Shown in pieces: positions 18,740 through 27,800 of a DNA stretch of 64,000 bases. The position numbers and the translations under genes were made by a program. This stretch comes from Bacteroidota bacterium (GTDB taxonomy: Bacteria; Bacteroidota; Ignavibacteria; Ignavibacteriales; Ignavibacteriaceae). The notes below the pieces were generated by a model that was not told the DNA's origin, made no database searches, and was given only the letters and a program-made list of their open reading frames with translations. Each line of letters opens with the position of its first letter. Within the stretch, counting starts at the first letter, position 1. The stretch covers positions 62,001 through 126,000 of the forward strand of contig JAKAGV010000008.1 in the NCBI GenBank assembly GCA_021815405.1. Direction: 5' to 3'.

Positions 18740-19222
18740 TTAATTTCTGTTTTTAAAGGATTCAATAATTTGATCAGCTTTTTCGACGTCAAGATTTTCA
18801 AAGAAGTCTTCGTTCACCGCAATCATCGGCGCTGTACCGCATGATCCCATGCATTCAACTTCTTCAAGCGAGAAGACTGCATCTTCAGTAACACCGCCGT
18901 TCGCAATATTTAGCTTATCTTTTATGTAATCATAAATTTTGTATGCACCGCGAAGCATGCAAGAAACATTTGTGCAAACTTGGAGATGATATTTTCCCAT
19001 TGGCTTCTGATGATACATAGTATAAAATGTAACTACGCCAAGCACTTCATCAGAGGGCATTCCAAGTAAAGAAGCAACTTCTTTCATTACTTCTCCGGAT
19101 ATCCAGCCGTTCTGCTCTTGAGCCACGTAAAGTACCGGCATAACGGCAGCCTTCTTTGTTGGATACCTTTTGAGAATATCTTCTATCTTCTTTGAATTTT
19201 CTTCAGTGAATTTGAATTCCAT
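18740..19222 (-). CDS. nuoE: NADH-quinone oxidoreductase subunit E
   Basis: A 160-residue thioredoxin-fold [2Fe-2S] (N1a) subunit of the NADH dehydrogenase module. Ligand cysteines are in QVCTNVSC (C-x4-C) and VECMGSCGTAP (C-x3-C), and TFYTMYHQKP is a family motif. It lies 39 bases after nuoD and 20 before nuoF in the same operon. Confidence 0.97.
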   Translation of the reverse strand: MEFKFTEENSKKIEDILKRYPTKKAAVMPVLYVAQEQNGWISGEVMKEVASLLGMPSDEVLGVVTFYTMYHQKPMGKYHLQVCTNVSCMLRGAYKIYDYIKDKLNIANGGVTEDAVFSLEEVECMGSCGTAPMIAVNEDFFENLDVEKADQIIESFKNRN

Positions 19223-19261
19223 AGTAATTTTTAATTTTGAGTTTATAATTTTTAATTGCCG

Positions 19262-20518
19262 CTACTTGTCCGCCTCGCCCATTACCGGATCTAAGCTTCC
19301 GACAATCGCAACAACATCCGAGATCATATGCCCTTTTACAAGCTGCGGCACAGCCTGCAGGTTTACAAACGAGGGCGAACGGATTTTACACTTCCACGGC
19401 TTTCCATCGCCTTTGCTTACAAGATAAAATCCTAATTCTCCTTTCGAGCTTTCAACTGCATGGTATATTTCTCCCGGCTCCGGATTTATGCCAAAGTTGA
19501 CTATCATAAAATCATGTATCAGCTCTTCCATCTTGGAATAAATCTCCGCTTTCTTCGGAAGAACTTTTTTCGGTTGATTAAGCAAAGTATCTCCCTGCGG
19601 CATTTTCTCAAGAGCCTGCCGGATTATCTTAATGCTTTCTCGTGTTTCATCTGCACGGACAAAGTAACGCGCAAGTGAGTCTCCATCTGGATAAGTCACA
19701 ACTTTAAAATCCATTTCATTATAGAAAAGATACGGCTGTGCTCTTCTTAAATCGAATTCTACACCGCTGCCGCGCAAACTTGGACCGGTTAAACCAATAT
19801 CGATTGCTTCGTCTGCTGAAATTACACCTATTCCATCGAGTCTTTCTACAAAAATTCTATTTGTATTTATCAAACGCTCACATTCATCAAGATTAGGGAG
19901 ATACTGATCGATGAACCATTTTACTTTCGCTAGTGCTTCCGGCTGTGCATCATTTGCAACTCCGCCAATGCGTGTGTATGAGTTTGTAAATCTTGCACCG
20001 CAAAGAATATCCCAAACATCCAAAATTTTTTCTCGCTCACGTAAAGTCCAAAGGAAAACCGTAAGTGCACCAACATCCATAGCTAATGATCCAATTGCAA
20101 CAAGATGAGAAGCAATTCTTGCAAGCTCAGAAATTATCATTCTTATATATTGAGCTCTAGGAGGAGCTTCAATGCCGGCAAGTTTTTCGACTGCAAGAGC
20201 CCATGCAACATTGTTTGACATTGGCGACAGATAATCCAGCCTGTCTGTATGAGGAATAAACTCATAATAACTCATGTTCTCTGCAAGCTTTTCATAACCG
20301 CGATGGAGATATCCGAGTTCAGGAACACAGCCCATTAAAGTTTCACCGTCTAGTCGTAAAAGTAAACGAAGAACTCCATGAGTTGCCGGATGCTGCGGTC
20401 CCATGTTAAGAATCATTTCGTTCTCAAGAGCATCTTCAACTGAAATATTTGTATCAGCTAGAAGCGCTTCTAAAATTTTTGGATGGACATCATCTTTTGT
20501 AAGTTTTTCCATAATCAA
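19262..20518 (-). CDS. nuoD: NADH-quinone oxidoreductase subunit D
   Basis: A 418-residue 49-kDa-type subunit lining the quinone site. Characteristic stretches are MGPQHPATHGVLR (with the quinone-site His), GYLHRGYEKL, TRIGG and GELGFYLVS. The length is typical for a separate NuoD rather than a NuoCD fusion. The start used, MIMEKLTKDDVHP, has a second Met two codons later that could be the true one. Spacing to nuoC is 13 bases. Confidence 0.97.
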   Translation of the reverse strand: MIMEKLTKDDVHPKILEALLADTNISVEDALENEMILNMGPQHPATHGVLRLLLRLDGETLMGCVPELGYLHRGYEKLAENMSYYEFIPHTDRLDYLSPMSNNVAWALAVEKLAGIEAPPRAQYIRMIISELARIASHLVAIGSLAMDVGALTVFLWTLREREKILDVWDILCGARFTNSYTRIGGVANDAQPEALAKVKWFIDQYLPNLDECERLINTNRIFVERLDGIGVISADEAIDIGLTGPSLRGSGVEFDLRRAQPYLFYNEMDFKVVTYPDGDSLARYFVRADETRESIKIIRQALEKMPQGDTLLNQPKKVLPKKAEIYSKMEELIHDFMIVNFGINPEPGEIYHAVESSKGELGFYLVSKGDGKPWKCKIRSPSFVNLQAVPQLVKGHMISDVVAIVGSLDPVMGEADK

Positions 20519-20531
20519 TTTTTCTTCTTAA

Positions 20532-21029
20532 TCAATTTTTATTTTTAGGAAGAGAAAGCGAACCCGGGATTCCCATCAAGGGAAAATCCTTTCGCAGCGG
20601 ATGATATTCAAACTCTTCCGGCATGTACATTCTTCTTAAATCAGGATGGTTGTTGAAGTGAATACCATACATATCGAAAGTTTCCCGTTCATGCCAGTTT
20701 GCTGTTTTCCAAACAGAAGATACAGAATCTATATTGCAGTCAGATTCATCTACATCCGCTTTTAATGTAAGTCTGAAATTCTGCTTAATCGAGAAAATAT
20801 GATAAACGACGGTGAACCTGTTTTTCCTTTTCGCCCAATCGATTGCCGTAATATCTTCGCATAATTTAAAAGCAAGTTGATCCTCTTCTTTAAGATACTT
20901 GCAGAGTGCTGCTATATTCTTTTTATCTAAAGAAACTGTTAATTCATTTCTGTGCTCAGTAAATACAAAACTCTCACCGCTAAATTTTTCATTCAGCTTT
21001 TGTTCAATTAATTCTTTTGATAAAGGCAT
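20532..21029 (-). CDS. nuoC: NADH-quinone oxidoreductase subunit C
   Basis: A 165-residue 30-kDa-type subunit of complex I. The family motif is ERETFDMYGIHFNNHPDLRR, followed by YHPLRKDFPL close to the C-terminus. It is separate from NuoD, as in most bacteria outside the enterics. It sits 21 bases after nuoB. Confidence 0.96.
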   Translation of the reverse strand: MPLSKELIEQKLNEKFSGESFVFTEHRNELTVSLDKKNIAALCKYLKEEDQLAFKLCEDITAIDWAKRKNRFTVVYHIFSIKQNFRLTLKADVDESDCNIDSVSSVWKTANWHERETFDMYGIHFNNHPDLRRMYMPEEFEYHPLRKDFPLMGIPGSLSLPKNKN

Positions 21030-21050
21030 ATTAATTTGTTTCTGGTTTGA

Positions 21051-21572
21051 TTAATTATTTTGGATGACCGTTAATTCAGGAAGTGGTTTATCCTGGAAAT
21101 CTCTTGCTTTTGTTCTGCCTATTTTATCCTGAATCTGCATAAGAGCATTTAGAAGATTATCTGGGCGAGGCGGACAACCTGCAACGTAAATATCAACCGG
21201 TAAAAATTGGTCAATCCCTTGTACAACCGGATAAGACCGGTACATTCCACCAGAAGAAGTACAAGCTCCCATTGCTATAACCCATTTAGGGTCAGGCATC
21301 TGATCATAAATCTTTCTAACTACATGTGACATCTTATAAGTAACAGTACCGGCAACAATCATCAAGTCGCATTGCCGCGGCGTAAAGCGCATTACTTCAG
21401 AGCCAAAACGCGCAATATCGTATTTCGGATCTCCTGATGCCATCATCTCGATAGCACAACAGGAAATACCCATTGGCATCGGCCAAACGGAATTCTTACG
21501 AGCCCATTCTGTTAATGCATCTACCGTAGTTGTAAAAAAACTATCACCGTTTAATCTAGCTTCTAATCCCAT
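21051..21572 (-). CDS. nuoB: NADH-quinone oxidoreductase subunit B
   Basis: A 173-residue subunit carrying the terminal cluster N2 next to the quinone. Cluster ligands are the tandem cysteines in [11 protein letters not shown], the Cys in [11 protein letters not shown] and the Cys in [10 protein letters not shown]. Its start overlaps the nuoA stop by 10 bases, indicating translational coupling. Confidence 0.97.
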   Translation of the reverse strand: MGLEARLNGDSFFTTTVDALTEWARKNSVWPMPMGISCCAIEMMASGDPKYDIARFGSEVMRFTPRQCDLMIVAGTVTYKMSHVVRKIYDQMPDPKWVIAMGACTSSGGMYRSYPVVQGIDQFLPVDIYVAGCPPRPDNLLNALMQIQDKIGRTKARDFQDKPLPELTVIQNN

Positions 21573-21931
21573 CTAAAACCGCCTTTCTTATACACGTATA
21601 AATATCCCAGCTCAAGTACTATTAAAAATATCAACATAGAAATAAAAACAGATACTCCAAACTCATCAAACATTTTTTTGAACTGCACAGCCCATGGATA
21701 AACGAAAATAACTTCAAGATCAAAAATTATAAAAAGCATAGCAACTAGATAATATTTAATGGATATCCGTTCATTGGTTGTACCGATCGGCTTCATTCCA
21801 CTTTCGTATGTTGATTTTTTATCCGGAGTAGGTCTTTGGGGTCCGAAAATGTTTGATGAAAATACCGTAGCCAAAGCAAATACCGCTGCGACAACGATTA
21901 CTAAAAAAACAGGAATATATTGGTCAATCAT
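21563..21931 (-). CDS. nuoA: NADH-quinone oxidoreductase subunit A
   Basis: A 122-residue membrane subunit with three helices (about 5-25, 61-82 and 90-113) and the family loop YESGMKPIG. Acidic residues near [10 protein letters not shown] are conserved in the family. It is the first gene of the nuoABCDEF operon, so the promoter should lie within 21932-22100. Confidence 0.95.
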   Translation of the reverse strand: MIDQYIPVFLVIVVAAVFALATVFSSNIFGPQRPTPDKKSTYESGMKPIGTTNERISIKYYLVAMLFIIFDLEVIFVYPWAVQFKKMFDEFGVSVFISMLIFLIVLELGYLYVYKKGGFRWD

Positions 21932-22361
21932 TTGAACTTACTTTTAAATATTTGATCGTGCAAAACTATCATAAAATTGAAAGATTGTCAATTTATCGAA
22001 TTAATTTTGGTCATTTGCACTTTTCAATATTAAATTGAAGTGACGTGAGCGCTATGATTACTTTTTCAGTCATAACAAGATCTCCATACGTTTGTTATTT
22101 ATCACTATCAACCGACTAAAATTCAATTTATGTAGAAAAGTTTATAAAAGGGAAAATATTCAAGCAAGATCTCGCATTATCAAAAGCAGACCTCCTCAAG
22201 TTATATTGGCAATAGGCTTGGTGTTAGTTTATCTGATTTCTTTTTCTAATAAATTCTTTCAAGGCTTCACCCCCAAGATCAAATTTGTAGAATTTTGAAA
22301 GCACATGCAGGATGTGATCGGTTAAATAGCATTATTCCTTTTGAACACTCACCCTCATCCC

Positions 22362-22423
22362 ATATGAGTCGCTTCAAGGTCGCTTTAATTGAAGATTTGA
22401 AGCGATTAAGTAGCGACTCATAT
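22362..22423. repeat. Nested inverted repeat, 12-bp perfect outer arms
   Basis: ATATGAGTCGCT at 22362-22373 is exactly mirrored by AGCGACTCATAT at 22412-22423. Inside it, TCGCTT (22380-22385) pairs with AAGCGA (22400-22405), and this extends by a few more pairs including wobbles. GTCGCT/AGCGAC motifs occur in both layers, so the structure has two competing pairings. It lies in non-coding DNA. It could be a palindromic intergenic element, a regulatory hairpin or a remnant of a miniature mobile element. Confidence 0.75.
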
Positions 22424-22849
22424 TTGGTTTGAATAGTTCCCTTGTGTGTTTATTGCTTATAACATATTTATGACATCCGAAAGCTGCCTCTTAGTGGTTA
22501 CCGATTTATTTTTTTATCGGTCAGTAGTGGTTATTTATATTAAAATTAGTAATTTCTGGGAAATGTAATTTATTTATATAAAGAAGAAGATTACCTTTAA
22601 TCGATGAAGTTTACCACTAATCGTAACAATTTACACTACAGAGAATTTTGCTAAACACATTTGATTTCTTTTATTAGGTTTTACGTGGTTTTTTGCACGC
22701 TTTATGTTTAAAGCGTATTTTTTATTTTCATTAATGTTCATTTGAAATAAAGTATAGGAATTAGACTGAGAATAAAAATTGGTCTCAATCCTAAATTTTA
22801 ATTTTTTCATTTGTTAATAATCTGCGGAGATTAAATTAACAAGTGAGTT

Positions 22850-22889
22850 ATCCCTGGCGTTTAAACGGGATGCAGAAGAGGTGGGCTGC
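22850..22889 (+). promoter_or_regulatory. Tandem hairpins in the leader of the acyl-AMP ligase gene
   Basis: ATCCC (22850-22854) pairs with GGGAT (22867-22871) around a loop that contains the self-complementary octamer GTTTAAAC. GCAG (22872-22875) then pairs with CTGC (22886-22889) around a purine-rich loop. The two hairpins abut and are more GC-rich than the surroundings. They lie about 145 bases before the gene start. I do not recognise a known riboswitch class. Confidence 0.35.
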
Positions 22890-23034
22890 TTGAGTGAAAA
22901 ACTGTATACTTATCATTTAGAGATTTAGAGAAAAAATATTATTGGTATTGTAAATCAATACTGCCGTTGATTATTCCGGCATTCTATTTTGCATTTTAGC
23001 AGCTATTATTAATAATAGAAAGGCAAAGTAAAAG

Positions 23035-24786
23035 ATGGAGGATTCTATTGTACTGAAAAGGGGCGAAACATTAGTAGATAAGTGGTATTATTTTGCTGAA
23101 AATTACCCAGATAAGGAAGCAATAGTCCATTGGGCTGCCGGTGAAGAACCTTTCAGGTGGACTTATAGAGAACTTATCGAATGCGCGGAAAATTTCGCAG
23201 TTATATTAAGAGAAAACGGAATTAGAAAAAACGATGTCTGTGCAACTCTAATAAAACACAACAAATACTTTTATCCTATTTATCTGGCTGTATCTCTCTT
23301 AGGCGCCCTCCCTGCTGTTTTAGCTTACCCTAACTCAAGGCTGCATCCAATAAAATTTAGAGAAGGACTAGAGGGAATGGCTAAGCGTTCCGGTTTGGAT
23401 TTTATATTGACAGAAAAAAGTCTTGAACCCGTAATAAGACCTCTGGTAGAAAAAGATGACAGTACAATAAAGCAATTGCTCTTTCCATTAGAATGGAATC
23501 TTGAGGAAGCAGCCAAAAACTCTTCAGATGAAAAAATTAAAATAAGAAAAATAATTAAGGGATTCTCCCCTCTTGATACCGTTATACTTCAACACTCTTC
23601 TGGAACTACAGGTTTACAGAAGCCAACAATATTTTCCCACAAGGCAGTACTCGATCATATAGAAATTTATTCAAGAGCTATAGCATTAAATCGAAATGAC
23701 AAGATTGTTTCCTGGCTGCCTCTTTACCATGATATGGGATTGATCGCCGCATTTCATATGCCGTTAGCCAGCGGCATTACTTCAGTACAAATTGATACGT
23801 TTGAATGGGTTATGGTTCCATCAATACTTTTAGAAGCTATCTCAAAGGAAAAAGGAACTTTAATGTGGCTGCCTAACTTTGCGTATAATATGCTTGTAGA
23901 TAAAGTATCTGACGAAGACCTCAAGGATATTTCACTTAAGAGTCTTAGAATGTCTATAAACTGCAGTGAGCCAATAAGGCACGAAAGCCATCAGAAATTT
24001 TTCTCAAGATTTTCAAACTACGGTTTGAAAGCGAAATCACTATCTACCTCTTACGGTATGACTGAAAATACTTTTGCTGTAACCCAATCAGAACCAAATA
24101 AAGAACCTTTAGTACTGCCTGTTTATACAGCAGATTTAGCCAACGGCAAAGCAGTTATAACAGATAGAATTAAGATATCAAATACAAGACTTTGTGTTTC
24201 TTCAGGAAAAGCTGTTGATGGTTGCAGAATTAGAATTGTCGATGAGGAAAGAGGTGATTTACCTGATTTATATGTTGGAGAAATTGCAATTGCTTCAGAA
24301 ACTTTATTTGACGGTTATAAAAACTATCCTGAAAAAAATGCACAAGTACTTAGAGAAGGTTGGTATTATACCGGAGATTTGGGTTTTAGATACGGCGAAG
24401 ACTACTTCATAATCGGAAGAAAGAGCGATACGATCATAGTCGGCGGTAATAATTTGTATCCCGAAGATATTGAAGACATCGTTAGTGATGTCGAAGGTGC
24501 TATTCCCGGACGCGTTATTGCGTTCGGCGAGTTTGATGAGCAAATCGGAAGTGAACAAGTAAGCGTAATTGTGGAAACAAAAATTGAGGATGAACAGGCT
24601 AGGAAAAATTTGAGAATGGCGATAGTTAAAGCATGCATGGGCATAGATGTCACGGTGAGAAAAGTCTACTTTGTTCCTCCGCGGTGGCTTATAAAAAGCT
24701 CTGCGGGTAAGCCCGGAAGAAAAACTAACAGAGAAAGAATATTAACAGATGAACCGAGGAAGGCTCTTCAATTACAAGTGCAATAA
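23035..24786 (+). CDS. Fatty-acyl-AMP ligase / AMP-dependent synthetase
   Basis: A 583-residue ANL-superfamily enzyme that adenylates a carboxylic acid, probably a fatty acid. Motifs in order: the P-loop HSSGTTGLQKPTIFSHKA (about residues 187-204), LPLYHDMGLIAAFHMPL (typical of the FAAL/FadD32 branch), TSYGMTEN at the adenine site, GWYYTGDLGF with the ribose-binding Asp, the hinge-region GRKSDTIIVGGNNLYPEDIE, and a late SSAGKPGRKT around the catalytic Lys. FAALs hand acyl-AMP to an acyl carrier protein rather than to CoA. No carrier protein or polyketide synthase lies next to it in the window, so its partner is unknown. The gene precedes the giant surface protein by 69 bases. Confidence 0.85.
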   Translation: MEDSIVLKRGETLVDKWYYFAENYPDKEAIVHWAAGEEPFRWTYRELIECAENFAVILRENGIRKNDVCATLIKHNKYFYPIYLAVSLLGALPAVLAYPNSRLHPIKFREGLEGMAKRSGLDFILTEKSLEPVIRPLVEKDDSTIKQLLFPLEWNLEEAAKNSSDEKIKIRKIIKGFSPLDTVILQHSSGTTGLQKPTIFSHKAVLDHIEIYSRAIALNRNDKIVSWLPLYHDMGLIAAFHMPLASGITSVQIDTFEWVMVPSILLEAISKEKGTLMWLPNFAYNMLVDKVSDEDLKDISLKSLRMSINCSEPIRHESHQKFFSRFSNYGLKAKSLSTSYGMTENTFAVTQSEPNKEPLVLPVYTADLANGKAVITDRIKISNTRLCVSSGKAVDGCRIRIVDEERGDLPDLYVGEIAIASETLFDGYKNYPEKNAQVLREGWYYTGDLGFRYGEDYFIIGRKSDTIIVGGNNLYPEDIEDIVSDVEGAIPGRVIAFGEFDEQIGSEQVSVIVETKIEDEQARKNLRMAIVKACMGIDVTVRKVYFVPPRWLIKSSAGKPGRKTNRERILTDEPRKALQLQVQ

Positions 24787-24855
24787 TCAGTTCATCATTA
24801 TTAAAATATTTTTTTAGAACTAAAACTATTTTCAAATTTCAACGGAGGGATCGTT

Positions 24856-27800
24856 ATGCGGACTAAATTGTACAATTTCATTTTAGTTGGTATAGTTTTA
24901 CTGGCTTCCATGGCAACTTGTTTCGGACAAGTTCCCAATACAAAGCAAAAAAGTGCTAATAATTTGTTACTTCCGGTTCATATTAAAATGCACATTCTGC
25001 TTTCAAACAAATCTAAAACAATTCAATCGAATATATCTAGGAAAACAACAGCAATTGGTAATCCGGTCGATTTTAATTCTGCATTAATTGCCGGGGCAAA
25101 TTATCTTAAAAACGCTCAATCAAGTACTGATGGCGGATGGGACTGGATTCTTAAAGCACCTAATTTCACTCATTCTGGTTCACCGAGCGCAGATAATCTG
25201 TATGGAGTAACCGCACTTGGTCTCTATTATGCATTTCTTCGTACAAATGATGCATCCTATAAAACCGCAATGACGAACGCAGCAAATGCAATGATTGCTA
25301 ACAATAATGTAAAAGATGCATCTGCAATCAAATTTCTGCTACTTTATAATGCTCTACCAGGAATAAGCGGTACCACCTATCAAGATGCTGCAAAGTCAAT
25401 ATATGATGCTCAAGTAGCCGCGCATGGTGGGACTGCAACTTCATTGGCAGAATATATAAGGGATCAGCGAGGTATTGTACAAGGATATCACGATGGTATT
25501 ATTGGCTGGGATTTAGGCGCTTGGGCTGTTGCAGCTCAGATGCTTTATCAAAAGTTTGGGGGGACATATAATAACGATGCTGCATCAATTGCAGAGGTCG
25601 CCTACTATGCTTCGTTTGTTTCAAATACAGATTATTTTGATCTTACGCGGTGCGCTGGTTGGGATCCAACTTACAGCAATGAGGATTATTGGTGGTATAA
25701 TCTTGGCATCAGCGGATTGATAGATGCATTTAATGCTTCAGGCGCACACACGAATGAAATTCCCGGCTTGATAACAAAGCTTGAAAACAGCCAAGCACCT
25801 TCTGGAGGTTTTTGCAGTAGCTACGGTGTTCATACTGATGATGAAGATTGGCAAACAACAGCTTACGTAATTATGAGCCTCTCAAATCTGGATCCAACTT
25901 CATATAAAAATGAAATTAATCATGGCGTATATTATCTTGCTTCTACTCAGGATGCAAGCGGTGGATGGGTATATAATGATAATACTAATTATCCGGAAAT
26001 TGCTGGAGAATGTACAAATGCAATTTACTTTGGACAAAATGCAAATACTGTTTGGGTTGATGCTTCATTTACTTCAAGTTCTTGCGCCGGTCATTTTTGG
26101 GGGTATGATGCTTTTTCAAATATTACAGATGGAATAAATGGTGTAATTTCAGGAGGAACTGTTAATGTAGCAGCAGGTATTTATAAAGAACAACTAAATA
26201 TAACAAAAGGATTAACTCTCACTGGAGATGTATCGCATCCGGATAACGTTATTATTGATGGGGAAAATAAAACAAATTTAACAAATGACGGACAAGTACG
26301 AATATATAATCCAACAGGGTCGGTAATTTTTGAAGGTTTCAAAATTATTAATACCGGAACTCATGGCGGTGAATATTTTGCAGTCTTAACAAAGGGTGAT
26401 GTTGCAAGAACTATCCAGGATTGTAAGATAATTGGTCACGGTGCAAGTGTGGGATTAGGTGACGATTATGGTATGTGGGCTAATGGAGGCAGCGGCGAAT
26501 TAACAATTAAGGATAATTATTTTAATAACACTTACCATGGTATTCTACTTGAAAGACAATCCGGAGCATCAACTATCAGTGGTAATACCTTTGACAACCT
26601 ATTTACAGGGACTCTGAATGGAGTAAAATATGGGGGAAGAGCAATTGAGGCAATTAATTATGGTACTTCAGATATTACAAGTCTCCAAAAAATATCTAAT
26701 AATCAATTCATTAATTTCAAATCTACCGGTGTTCAAATTTCTGGTGGATTTTCCGGTCAGACATCCAAAAAATTCACAAATGTTTTAATAGAAAATAATG
26801 ATTTCGATTTTTCTACAACAGATATTACAAATCTTAATGGTGCAATTTATCTTACTAATCCATTAAATAATGATGTAAATGGCGGTGTTACAGCCGTAAT
26901 CAAGGATAATACTTTTCATGTTCCGAGTGGTAATGGTTTACAAGTATACGGATTAAACGGTACTATTACCTGCAATAATAATTCTTTTGAAGGAAATGGT
27001 AAGTACGGAGTAAAAGCAGATCAGTCACTTGGGACAGCAATAGATGCTACTCTGAATTGGTGGAACAATGCATCTGGACCATATAATGCTGCTACTAATC
27101 CTTTGGGAACGGGAGATTCTGTTACCAATAATGTTGTTTATTCTCCGTGGTTAGGCAATAAAACGGATGCGCCGCACGATGCAAATCATCCATGGACTTG
27201 GTATATTAACAGCGGCAGCATAGATAATGTTGTTAATACCGCTTTGGCTGGAGATACAATTATTGTCCTCCCTGGGACTTATGATGCATTTACAATTGAA
27301 AAACCTCTTGTATTGAATGGCTCCGGAAATGTTTTTATAAATCATGGTTCACCGGCAATTACTGTAAGTTCTACAGGAGTTACCATCATCGGATTTACCT
27401 TTAATTTTGACGCAGCATTTTATGCTATTCGCATTAATAATGGTGCATATAATGTAACAATTCATAATTGCAAATTCATGAACCTTAATGGTTCCGGAGC
27501 TACCGGTTATGGAGTTGTTAATCAAGGTTCCGGCATAGTAGATGCTACTTATAACTATTGGAACAGTTCTACCGGACCAACAATAGCATCAAATGCAAAT
27601 GGAACTGGCAGTATTGCAAGTGTTACCGGTAGTGGTAAATTATATTATTTCCCGTGGTATAAAGATGCTGGTCTTACAACTTTATCTGCACCAGCTTTAG
27701 TATCGCCATCAAATGGACTAACCGGCGTATCAGTAGTTCCAACATTAAGCTGGACGTCAATAGGTGCCGCATCGTACAAGCTCTATGTTTCCACGGTAAG

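Larger units (their letters stand above)
21932..23034. other. 1.1-kb non-coding region between divergent nuo and acyl-AMP ligase units
   Basis: No convincing gene on either strand; the longest frame (22092-22298, TTG start) has no family signal or clear ribosome site. The nuo promoter must lie at the left end and that of the acyl-AMP ligase at the right. A nested inverted repeat (22362-22423) and a tandem hairpin leader (22850-22889) are the notable structures and are listed separately. A CCGAT/ATCGG hairpin with a T-rich loop lies around 22500. Confidence 0.6.

Noticed and set aside
22092-22298. 68-residue open frame in the long non-coding region
   Set aside because: TTG start, no ribosome site, mixed basic composition and no family signal; it probably occurs by chance.
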